Shown one piece after another: positions 9,033 through 16,427 of a stretch of 56,303 bases of DNA. Location of the stretch: the NCBI RefSeq assembly GCF_000338295.1, contig NZ_ANMO01000102.1, positions 1 to 56,303 on the forward strand. The letters run 5' to 3'. A program made the position numbers and the translations under genes. Origin of the DNA: Rhodopirellula europaea 6C. Lineage in GTDB: Bacteria > Planctomycetota > Planctomycetia > Pirellulales > Pirellulaceae. Position 1 is the stretch's first letter; each line of letters starts with the position of its first letter. The notes under the pieces were generated by a model. That model had not been told where the DNA came from and made no database searches. It worked only from the letters and a program-made list of their open reading frames with translations.

Positions 9033-10133
9033 ATGTCGATTCGAGTTGTTTTGATCTTGTTCGTCGCGGCAATGGGGACGTTGTCGGCATCGTTGATGTC
9101 GCCTCCAGCGGTCGCGGCTGAACCGTCTGCCGCACCGGCTCAGCCGTACGTGTTGCAAATGATCCGTGACGATTCCGTTCACGCGGAACTGCAGCTTTCC
9201 ACCGACCAAGTGGAACAGGTGTACGACGCCATTGGCGAAGTCGATCCTCGATGGTGGGTCAACCGAATCGCTCCACTGGAAAAGCAAGGCAACGAGATTC
9301 GCGAGCTGACGGCGATGTTGAAATCACGACTCTCCAGCATCTTGTCCGACGATCAGATGAATCGTTTGGAGCAACTGGAAAAGCAAGCCGCGGGGACTCG
9401 GTTCGTGGTTCATCCCGATGCGGTCACGGCTCTGGGGCTGAGCGATCGCCAAGTCGAAAACCTGAAGGAAACCTTTGCCGCAACGGACAAAGAGGTCGCG
9501 AAACTGCAGAAGCAGGTTGCAGACAAGGAACTGGAAGCCACCGAGGCGGCCGCAGACGTGGCCGCGATCCAGGCACGTGAACGCCAGAGTTTGGTAGGCG
9601 AATTGACTCGGGATCAGCAAGCCAAGATTGGGGCGTTGTTGGGCAAGACGTTTGATTTTTCCAAGGTGAAACGAACCTACCCAAGAGCACCGGAGTTTGT
9701 GCTCGACGGTGCTGAGTGGCTTCAAGGGGAACCCGCGACGATGGAAGATCTGCGGGGCAAAGTTGTCGCTGTGTATTTCTACGCGTTTCAGTGCATCAAC
9801 TGCCAACGGAACTTCCCGCACTACCAAGCCTGGCATGAAGATATGGCCGACAAGGGATTGGTGGTGATCGGGATTCAACGACCCGAAACGTCCGCCGAGC
9901 GAAGCCGAGAACGTGTGTTGGCAGCCGTCAAGAAAGATGGTTTCGAATACCCCGTGTTGTTCGATGAAGAATCCGGCAACTGGAACGCTTGGGGAAATAC
10001 GATGTGGCCGACGACCTACTTGATTGACAAGAAGGGGTTCATTCGCAGATGGTGGCAAGGCGAAATGAACTGGCAGGGCACCCCCGGTGAGCAGCAAATG
10101 CGAGAGAGCATCGAGCAATTACTTGCCGAGTAG
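9033..10133 (+). CDS. Exported protein with four L[ST]xxQ motifs and a C-terminal thioredoxin-like (TlpA/AhpC-type) domain
   Basis: The protein has 366 residues. A signal peptide (about 1-29, ending AVAAE) points to export. Residues 40-205 are helical and carry four L[ST]xxQ motifs: LSTDQ (55-59), LSDDQ (104-108), LSDRQ (136-140) and LTRDQ (191-195), with heptad-like helices between. Such motifs are known from the CpxP/Spy family of periplasmic chaperones and envelope-stress sensors. Residues 215-366 form a thioredoxin fold with the redox pair C254-I-N-C257 and a cis-proline in MWPTTYLID. The role is inferred to be envelope thiol/disulfide chemistry coupled to a helical sensing or client-binding part. 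The ATG at 9033 is chosen because it gives a clean signal peptide and has an A/G-rich AAAAGAGA upstream. Confidence 0.82.
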   Translation: MSIRVVLILFVAAMGTLSASLMSPPAVAAEPSAAPAQPYVLQMIRDDSVHAELQLSTDQVEQVYDAIGEVDPRWWVNRIAPLEKQGNEIRELTAMLKSRLSSILSDDQMNRLEQLEKQAAGTRFVVHPDAVTALGLSDRQVENLKETFAATDKEVAKLQKQVADKELEATEAAADVAAIQARERQSLVGELTRDQQAKIGALLGKTFDFSKVKRTYPRAPEFVLDGAEWLQGEPATMEDLRGKVVAVYFYAFQCINCQRNFPHYQAWHEDMADKGLVVIGIQRPETSAERSRERVLAAVKKDGFEYPVLFDEESGNWNAWGNTMWPTTYLIDKKGFIRRWWQGEMNWQGTPGEQQMRESIEQLLAE

Positions 10134-10419
10134 GCTGTGGGGGATTGTATTGACGGGGCGTTGAGGCGAAGACAATCGCTTGTCGATTCAGCCATTTGGA
10201 ATGTGTCGGCGTCCGGTAACCGCGGGCTATCGCCGATCGGATGATTGTTTGATCCCCGAACTTATCGCATCGACAGCCTATTCACTTCGGTTTCGGTGGA
10301 AGGAACCGTGGCGAACGCCAGCACGGCTGATACGATTGGAATGCAACGAATCGAGGTAAGTCACATTCGGTGTGTCGCTGCCAGCTAATTTACCCCTGAC
10401 ATAGAAGCTGAAACTCAGA

Positions 10420-11370
10420 ATGGAACAGTCCTTTCTCGCCTACCTTCGCGGTCGAACTCGCCAATTGCCTCAGGTCGCGGTCGGCATTGGCGACGATGCG
10501 GCTGTGATCGATTGGCCGGGATCCGCCGCGTCCGACCAACCTCAGCTTCGTCAGGTCGCGTGCACGGATCAGATTCTCGACGGGGTCGATTTCCGATCGG
10601 AAGATCAGTCGCTGTGCGACATTGGTTTCAAAGCCATGGCGATCAACCTCAGTGATATCGCGGCAATGGGAGCGAAGCCTTCTTCGGCGTTGGTGACCCT
10701 GGCGTTGCCCGCCGAAAACGCAACCGAGATTGCCGGCGAAGTCTACGAGGGCATCCTCGAAGCGGCACAAAAGTATCAAGTTGCGATCGCGGGCGGCGAC
10801 TTGTCGACCTATGACGGCCCTCTGTCGATCAGCATCACCATTCTCGGTTGGACGGAGAAACCATGGTTGCGTACGGGTGCCGAAGAAGGTGACGCTTTGT
10901 TCGTCACGGGAGCTTTGGGCGGTAGTTTGCTGGGGCGACATCTTCGACCTGAACCACGCGTTGAGTTGGCCGCAAAGCTCAAAGACAAAGTCAACGTGCA
11001 TGCTGCGATCGATGTCAGCGACGGATTCAGTTTGGATCTCGACCGGATGCTCGCCGCCAGTCGCATGGGGGCGGAGTTGGAACTTGAAACACTGCCGATC
11101 TCAGAAGCCGCACATCAGTTTGCTGAGAAAAGTGGCCGGACTCCGCTTGAGCATGCTTGGAGCGACGGCGAAGACTTCGAACTGATTTTCTGTGTGGCGC
11201 CCGAAGAAGCGGCGATCATCGAATCGACCGATTGGGGCGTGCCGGTAACGCGAGTTGGCAGAGTCGTTGGGCGAACTGGGCTATGGAAACGAGTTGCGAC
11301 CAGCAAGTTTGAACGAGTGTTCCCGCAAGGTTTCGTGCATGGCGAAACCGATGTCGCCGCGACCAATTGA
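10420..11370 (+). CDS. thiL: Thiamine-monophosphate kinase
   Basis: ThiL phosphorylates thiamine monophosphate to the active cofactor thiamine diphosphate with ATP. The protein has 316 residues, the normal family length. The N terminus has VGIGDDAAVIDW (metal- and nucleotide-binding Asp pair), CTDQILDGVDF, MAINLSDIAAMGA and AGGDLS. A C-terminal AIRS-like half has VTGALGGS, AIDVSDGFSLDL and SDGEDFELIF. These are the characteristic ThiL/AIR-synthase motifs in the right order. gcvH follows after 19 bases on the same strand, so the two are probably co-transcribed. The 286-base spacer before this gene contains no recognised gene or terminator. Confidence 0.92.
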   Translation: MEQSFLAYLRGRTRQLPQVAVGIGDDAAVIDWPGSAASDQPQLRQVACTDQILDGVDFRSEDQSLCDIGFKAMAINLSDIAAMGAKPSSALVTLALPAENATEIAGEVYEGILEAAQKYQVAIAGGDLSTYDGPLSISITILGWTEKPWLRTGAEEGDALFVTGALGGSLLGRHLRPEPRVELAAKLKDKVNVHAAIDVSDGFSLDLDRMLAASRMGAELELETLPISEAAHQFAEKSGRTPLEHAWSDGEDFELIFCVAPEEAAIIESTDWGVPVTRVGRVVGRTGLWKRVATSKFERVFPQGFVHGETDVAATN

Positions 11371-11389
11371 TCCAACGAGCGCAATCTAA

Positions 11390-11902
11390 ATGAACGATTC
11401 CGATTCGGACCTTGGAAAGCAATTCACGTTCGCAATGGGCGAGTTTGATGCGTCGTTTCCCAAAGGTTATCGCTACGCGAAAAATCACATGTGGGCGACG
11501 CCATCGCCGGACCAATCGGCTGCCACCGGCGATGATCAATGTGTGTGGCGGTTTGGTTTGTCGGCTTACGCCGTGCGTCTGCTGCAAGACGTCTACTTCC
11601 TGGATTGGATCGTGGACCCCGGGACGCCCTTGTCGGTCCGCAAAACGATCGGATCGATCGAAAGCAAGAAAGCGGAAAGCGATTTGTTTTCGCCCATCGC
11701 CGGTGAATTGGTTGCGATCAACAGTGACGCGATGGACGAACCTTCGGTCATCAATGCGTCGCCTTACATCGACGGATGGCTGATCGAAATTCGTGGCAAC
11801 TCATCCGAAGAAAATCTGTTGTCTTCTGACGTCTACGCCGAGCATCTCAACGAGGCCTGGGAAGTCGCTCAGCGAACGATCAAAGGCCAGGCCAACCACT
11901 GA
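11390..11902 (+). CDS. gcvH: GcvH-like lipoyl carrier protein
   Basis: Glycine cleavage H protein carries the aminomethyl group on a lipoylated lysine between the P, T and L proteins. The 170-residue product is longer than the usual ~125-130 residues, owing to an N-terminal extension and a small insertion (about 38-50). The core is recognisable: YRYAKNHMWA (family YTxxHEW), FGLSAYAVRLLQDV, and the lipoyl loop GSIESKKAESDLFSPIAGE, where one of the two lysines is the modification site. SPYIDGWLIEI matches the C-terminal NxxPYxxGW signature. No gcvT or gcvP is adjacent. It follows thiL by 19 bases. It may serve glycine cleavage encoded elsewhere or a different lipoyl-dependent reaction. Confidence 0.85.
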   Translation: MNDSDSDLGKQFTFAMGEFDASFPKGYRYAKNHMWATPSPDQSAATGDDQCVWRFGLSAYAVRLLQDVYFLDWIVDPGTPLSVRKTIGSIESKKAESDLFSPIAGELVAINSDAMDEPSVINASPYIDGWLIEIRGNSSEENLLSSDVYAEHLNEAWEVAQRTIKGQANH

Positions 11903-11918
11903 GCCACAAAGCTTGTAG

Positions 11919-11938
11919 CTCGGTGGTCCCTCACCGAG
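11919..11938. terminator. Hairpin between convergent gcvH and sialate O-acetylesterase
   Basis: A 7-bp perfect stem (CTCGGTG/CACCGAG) with a GTCCCT loop lies 16 bases after the gcvH stop and 48 bases before the end of the convergent esterase gene. No T tract follows. It is plausible as a bidirectional terminator. Confidence 0.5.
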
Positions 11939-11986
11939 TTAAAGCTCTGCGACCTCAAACGACGTTCACATTGATGATCTTCGCGA

Positions 11987-14185
11987 TCATTTCACCGGAC
12001 GAACCAGGACCTGCAGTTTCTTGCTGGCGTACTGAGCCGCGTTGCTGGTGAAGGTCCAATCTTTGTGCTCGCCAGAATGGTTGCCAATTCCCAGATCAGC
12101 ACCCGAGCCTTTCTTCCAATTGTTGATGGCAAAGACGGTTTGGCGAGCACTCACATTGTGAACTTGCATGCAGCCGTAGCCATCCACTGGCATACCGGGA
12201 TCATCGCCAAAGTCGAAAGCGGTCCCGGATGCGCCCGGCACTTTGGCGGCATTGCTAGGGCTGTAATTGTTGGGCCAAAATTCAATTCTGCCGTTCTTGA
12301 TTTCGTTCCCCGACGACACGCTGCTGTCACTGGCGTAGACATTCATTGACTCGACGGTTTGTTGGAACTTTGCCTTTGCGTCGACGGTCGGAATTCCAAT
12401 TTTCGCAATGTCGTCGGTGAATGCGTCCATGCTGACAAAGACTGACTTGACGTTGCCGCCGGCATCTTCGAGAGACACCAAGTAAGCCACTCGATCGAAC
12501 TCGGAGATGTCTTCATGTCGGTCGACGTCGTACTGGATCTTTGATCCCAGCTTGCTCAGGTCCAACTCATAAACCAGTTCGTAGTCCGCCGCGTTTGGAA
12601 TCGTTTGAGCAAACTCGGGCACCTCGCCGGCTCGGAATGCAGAAAGCGGCAGTCCGGTTGCTCCGCGAAGATTGGGTTCGGCAAGTTTGTCCCATCCAAA
12701 TCGCATCGCGGTTGGTTGCTGGACTTTTGCAGAAGACAAAACGATTTCATCGCCTTCGATCTTGGCATCTGCTTTTTGGAATCCGCCGGAGTTGGGGCCG
12801 ATGATTTCGAACCAATCAGGCGCCTCACCATCGCTGGTTGTTAGTTTGCCGCCGGTGTGTTTGAACCGAAGACGCAGTTGATTGTCCTCCGTTTGTATCG
12901 AGTCCAACACAGGGCTGTGCGCGACCAGATCGGTTTTTCCGTAATCGTGGTGCAGTGCCAAGTCGGCCAAACGCTTGCCAACATCTTGTTTGTTCGGCGG
13001 GTGAATGTCATTGACGGTCGCGATGTCGTTGGTGACGACCATGCCCGTGTTTGGAATGGCTAGAGCAGCTGCTTGTGCTTCCCAGAACTTGGCCAAGATC
13101 GATCCCGCTTCGTCGCCATATTGATAAGGTGCGATCTGTACGAAGTAGAACGGGAACGGCCCTTGGTTCCACTTGGCTCGCCAACCTTCGATCAGAGCCC
13201 GCATTTTCGCGGTGTACAGCATTCCTTCGCGATGATTGGCTTCACCTTGGTACCAAATCGCACCTCGGATCGGCATGTGGATCAACGGATGAATCATGCC
13301 GTTGTAAAGCGTTGTCGGTTGGCTGCGGGTTGTGAACGGCGTCAACGAGCTTGGGTATTCAGGGGCAGGCTCGATGAATGAGTCGTTTGCCAATGCTTCT
13401 TCGGCTTTCGCGACCCAGTTTTTGGTCGATTGCAGGTGCTTCTGAAGTGCTGATTCAAACGCGTCTGTTCCCGGTGTGCGTTGCGTGACCGATTCGGAGA
13501 TGTCTTTGAGTTCTTCGACACCTTCGAACCCAACCGGTGGCGTCCATGGTTCGATACGAGTCCCGCCCCAAGATGAGTTGACCAGTCCGATCGGCACGTT
13601 CAGCTCTTGGTGCAGTCGCCGAGCCATGAAGTAGCCGGCGGCGGTGAATTGGCCAACGGTTTCGGGGGAGCAGACTTGCCAAGGTGCGGGAACGTCATCC
13701 GCGGCAACCGGCGAAGGAACACGCGGTACTTTCATGTGCCGGATCTGCGGGAAGTTTGCCGCTGCGATTTCTTCTGCTGCGTTGACGCTGGACTGGACTC
13801 GCCATTCCATGTTGGATTGACCCGAGCACAACCAAACTTCTCCGACCAAAATGTCGGTGAGCTGAATTTCGTTGTTGCCGGTTACCTTGATCGCAACCGG
13901 ATCGGCGCTGGCGGAGCGGGCGGGAAGCTCCACCATCCAATTCCCCTTGCCGTCAGCGGTCGCGGTCGCTCGATCGTCTCCGATAGAAACTTCGATCTTC
14001 TCCGATGGCTCGGCCCAACCCCAAACTCGGATCGGCTTTTCTTGTTGAACGACCATGTGATCGGTGAAGAAGCCTGGCAACTTCACATCGCCGTGGGCGA
14101 TGAGCGGTTGCAAAATGCTCGCGGAAAGAGCAAGAGCGATGGCCGCAAACAGCGAACTTCTGGGACGCGAACCGAGTTGTGTCAT
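11987..14185 (-). CDS. Secreted sialate O-acetylesterase-like SGNH esterase with extra C-terminal domain
   Basis: The protein has 732 residues with a signal peptide (about 1-32). A beta-rich N-terminal domain (LPGFFTDHMVVQQ) precedes an SGNH/SASA esterase domain. VGEVWLCSGQSNMEW at about 115-129 holds the nucleophile Ser and oxyanion Asn; GLVNSSWGGTRIEPW, WYQGEAN and DIHPPNKQDVGKRLA follow, the last holding the catalytic Asp-His pair. This family removes O-acetyl esters from sugars such as sialic acids or acetylated polysaccharides. A further ~190 residues after the usual end (from about 540) are beta-rich and of unknown function, perhaps carbohydrate binding. It is the last gene of a three-gene unit: DUF6807, SDR (41 bases upstream), esterase. 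An open extension to 14260 lies upstream of the signal peptide and was rejected. Confidence 0.88.
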   Translation of the reverse strand: MTQLGSRPRSSLFAAIALALSASILQPLIAHGDVKLPGFFTDHMVVQQEKPIRVWGWAEPSEKIEVSIGDDRATATADGKGNWMVELPARSASADPVAIKVTGNNEIQLTDILVGEVWLCSGQSNMEWRVQSSVNAAEEIAAANFPQIRHMKVPRVPSPVAADDVPAPWQVCSPETVGQFTAAGYFMARRLHQELNVPIGLVNSSWGGTRIEPWTPPVGFEGVEELKDISESVTQRTPGTDAFESALQKHLQSTKNWVAKAEEALANDSFIEPAPEYPSSLTPFTTRSQPTTLYNGMIHPLIHMPIRGAIWYQGEANHREGMLYTAKMRALIEGWRAKWNQGPFPFYFVQIAPYQYGDEAGSILAKFWEAQAAALAIPNTGMVVTNDIATVNDIHPPNKQDVGKRLADLALHHDYGKTDLVAHSPVLDSIQTEDNQLRLRFKHTGGKLTTSDGEAPDWFEIIGPNSGGFQKADAKIEGDEIVLSSAKVQQPTAMRFGWDKLAEPNLRGATGLPLSAFRAGEVPEFAQTIPNAADYELVYELDLSKLGSKIQYDVDRHEDISEFDRVAYLVSLEDAGGNVKSVFVSMDAFTDDIAKIGIPTVDAKAKFQQTVESMNVYASDSSVSSGNEIKNGRIEFWPNNYSPSNAAKVPGASGTAFDFGDDPGMPVDGYGCMQVHNVSARQTVFAINNWKKGSGADLGIGNHSGEHKDWTFTSNAAQYASKKLQVLVRPVK

Positions 14186-14226
14186 GGTGAAAAACTTTGC
14201 TGGGAAGGAGGGGGAGGGAAAGCAGA

Positions 14227-15087
14227 TCAACGTTCTGCGGGGAGGTCGGGTTGTTGCCACGCACTCATGCCGCCATCGACCAGCAGCGTTTGTCCGTGAA
14301 CGTGCTGGGCGACATCACTGAGTAAAAAGATTGCCGCACCCACGCATGCATCAGGCGACGGGATTTGGCCATTGGGTGTGTGCAATTGCATCCACGATTC
14401 GATGGAAGCATCGTGATTGACCACATCGGTGAGTCGGGTGCGAACCAGACCGGGGGCCATTGAGTTGACACGGATTCCATGTGGGGCCAATGACACGCAG
14501 AGCGAACGGACCATCGAAGCCACGGCGCCTTTCGAAGTGTCGTAGGCGGTGTGATCGGGTTCGGCTAAGAAGCCATTGATTGAACCGGTGAATAGGACGC
14601 GACCGGCGATTTGGTTTTGTACCCAACGTTTCGCGAAGGCTTGCGTCAGAAAGTACCCTGCCCCGACGTTCAAATTCATCGTGGTCTGATAACGCTCGGG
14701 AGTCATTTCCAGAAACGGCACGTCGATGAACGTTCCCGCGTTGTTGACCAACGTGTCGACTCCCGGCAACGCCTCGTCAATCTTGGCTAGCAGGTCATCG
14801 ATCCAGGTTTCGGCGGGCTTGGACAAATCGCAGAGTATCAGCTCGGCGGTCCGGCCGTTTTCGCGGCAAGCGGTTAAAGTGGCTTCGGTCGCGGCGTCTC
14901 GTTCCAGACCAATCAAAACCAGGTCCGCGCCGACGCTGCTTAGTCCACGGGCGATCGCACCGCCGACACCTTGCGTGCCGCCAGTGACGACGACGCGGCG
15001 TCCGTCCAAACGAAATCCATTTGGATGAAACGCCGCTGCAGCAGATTCCGGTGAAGCGTCACCGGGGGATGCATCTGGCGAATTCAA
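14227..15087 (-). CDS. Short-chain dehydrogenase/reductase (SDR)
   Basis: This classical SDR has 286 residues. TGGTQGVGGA at about 36-45 is the Rossmann dinucleotide-binding loop and VNNAG is the structural motif. The catalytic Ser is in LFTGSINGF, and the Tyr and Lys are in YDTSKGAV. The C-terminal LLVDGGMSAW is typical. The first ~28 residues are a low-complexity Ala/Pro/Ser extension. The only start option before the fold is the TTG at 15087, which overlaps the stop of the DUF6807 gene (TTGA), indicating translational coupling. Together with the esterase downstream it suggests oxidation or epimerisation of a sugar released outside the cytoplasm; the substrate is unknown. Confidence 0.9.
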   Translation of the reverse strand: MNSPDASPGDASPESAAAAFHPNGFRLDGRRVVVTGGTQGVGGAIARGLSSVGADLVLIGLERDAATEATLTACRENGRTAELILCDLSKPAETWIDDLLAKIDEALPGVDTLVNNAGTFIDVPFLEMTPERYQTTMNLNVGAGYFLTQAFAKRWVQNQIAGRVLFTGSINGFLAEPDHTAYDTSKGAVASMVRSLCVSLAPHGIRVNSMAPGLVRTRLTDVVNHDASIESWMQLHTPNGQIPSPDACVGAAIFLLSDVAQHVHGQTLLVDGGMSAWQQPDLPAER

Positions 15088-16172
15088 AGCGACGGTTTGG
15101 TTTCTGAGTAATCAGCGAAGTGCTGCTCTGTTTTTTCGCGATCAAAGTCACCGTCGTGCAACACGATGCGGAAATGAAGATCCAAGTGTTCTCCATCGGC
15201 AATCTTGACGCCGTCGTATTCCGGTTGGCCAAAGTGATGGCGTCCAAACGGGTTGGCCGCGAACAAACCGTACGTGCGAACGTGCCAGTAGCAGTCGGGT
15301 TGCGAGTTATCGGGATGATAAAACATCGTGATGCCCGCTGTTGGCCAATCAGATGGCTCGTCCGAATCGGCTTGTAGAATTGGGCCGCTGTAATCAACCC
15401 ACGAAGACTTCTTGCCCCATGCGGCTCCGTCTTTCAAGCCTTCCGCGTTCTGTCCGGTGCCGCCGAGTTTCGCATCGACTTTCATCGTGCCTGCCACCCG
15501 GGCTCCCAGTGTGCCTTCCTTGGTGTCACCAAATACAACGTCGCCATCGGTTGCCATCAAACGAACGTCCAAGTCGATGACGGTGTCGCCCTGCGATTCG
15601 GAAAAACTCCAACGTCGTTGATCACTCAAGACGCGGTTGCCATCGGGGTCGTTCCAATCGTTCTTCGTGGTCAGGGTGACTCCGTTTTCAGTTTCTTCTT
15701 TCGAGAGTGATGTCTGTACGACGTAGCCGGTGTGTGGCGTTGGCTTGTCCAACCAGAAGTCGAACTCGTTGACGATCCCATGGGTGAACCAAAGCGAACG
15801 ATGGTGATGGTGATCGTCTTTTTCGTACTTCCCCTTTTCCTCCATTGGGTAGTCGCGGGTCAGCGGTTGTCCCGATGGCGAATGCAACGGATAGAGCCCG
15901 GGCGTGCCGAGGAGGCTGGAGTGGTGACGGGCGATCAATTTTCCACCCCGATAAATCTCAACATCCTGTTGATTCGAATCCTTATCATCAGACGCGACGG
16001 TTTTGGCTTCCCACGTGGCAGTGGCGTCGGCGGTTGCTGCTGCAGGTGGGGCGGCGGAAACGGCCTGAGCGATCGACAACGCTGCGACGGCGACGCAGGC
16101 ATGTTGAGTCAGTGGCCGAAGGAACCGGTGAAAACAGAGTTGATTCATCAAGGTGAGTCCGTTTGGGTTCAT
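15084..16172 (-). CDS. Secreted DUF6807 family protein
   Basis: The protein has 362 residues from the ATG at 16172 (an ATG at 16148 is also possible), with a signal peptide ending near AVSAAPP. The domain has the DUF6807 look (often labelled PmoA-like in databases, although there is no real relation to methane monooxygenase): PLHSPSGQPLTRDYP, a histidine cluster KDDHHHHRSLWFTHG, and a beta-sandwich-like remainder ending NPFGRHHFGQPEYDG and HFRIVLHDGD. The His cluster could bind a metal. The family is frequent in planctomycete and Bacteroidetes sugar-degradation loci, but its reaction is not known to me. It heads the operon with the SDR and esterase. An open extension to 16622 would run into the divergent gene and was rejected. 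Confidence 0.8.
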   Translation of the reverse strand: MNPNGLTLMNQLCFHRFLRPLTQHACVAVAALSIAQAVSAAPPAAATADATATWEAKTVASDDKDSNQQDVEIYRGGKLIARHHSSLLGTPGLYPLHSPSGQPLTRDYPMEEKGKYEKDDHHHHRSLWFTHGIVNEFDFWLDKPTPHTGYVVQTSLSKEETENGVTLTTKNDWNDPDGNRVLSDQRRWSFSESQGDTVIDLDVRLMATDGDVVFGDTKEGTLGARVAGTMKVDAKLGGTGQNAEGLKDGAAWGKKSSWVDYSGPILQADSDEPSDWPTAGITMFYHPDNSQPDCYWHVRTYGLFAANPFGRHHFGQPEYDGVKIADGEHLDLHFRIVLHDGDFDREKTEQHFADYSETKPSL

Positions 16173-16427
16173 AGTCAGTGGGAATGCGTTTGAATGATTG
16201 GCGGCAATCGTTGACCGAAGTGATCGCGGTCCCAATGGCATCGGGAGTTTTTCGTGATCGCGGTGCAACCAGTTGCTGCAAGGGTGGGATTGGGAGGGGG
16301 GAGCGAAAATCAGCGAGCAAACTGAGCGTCTGATTGGCCGGTTGCTCGCAGGTCGATGGATTATGATAGAGGGGGACGAAGCACGATGCCATCTTTTCTG
16401 ATTTCTGTTTTTTCCGGAGCGGACACA

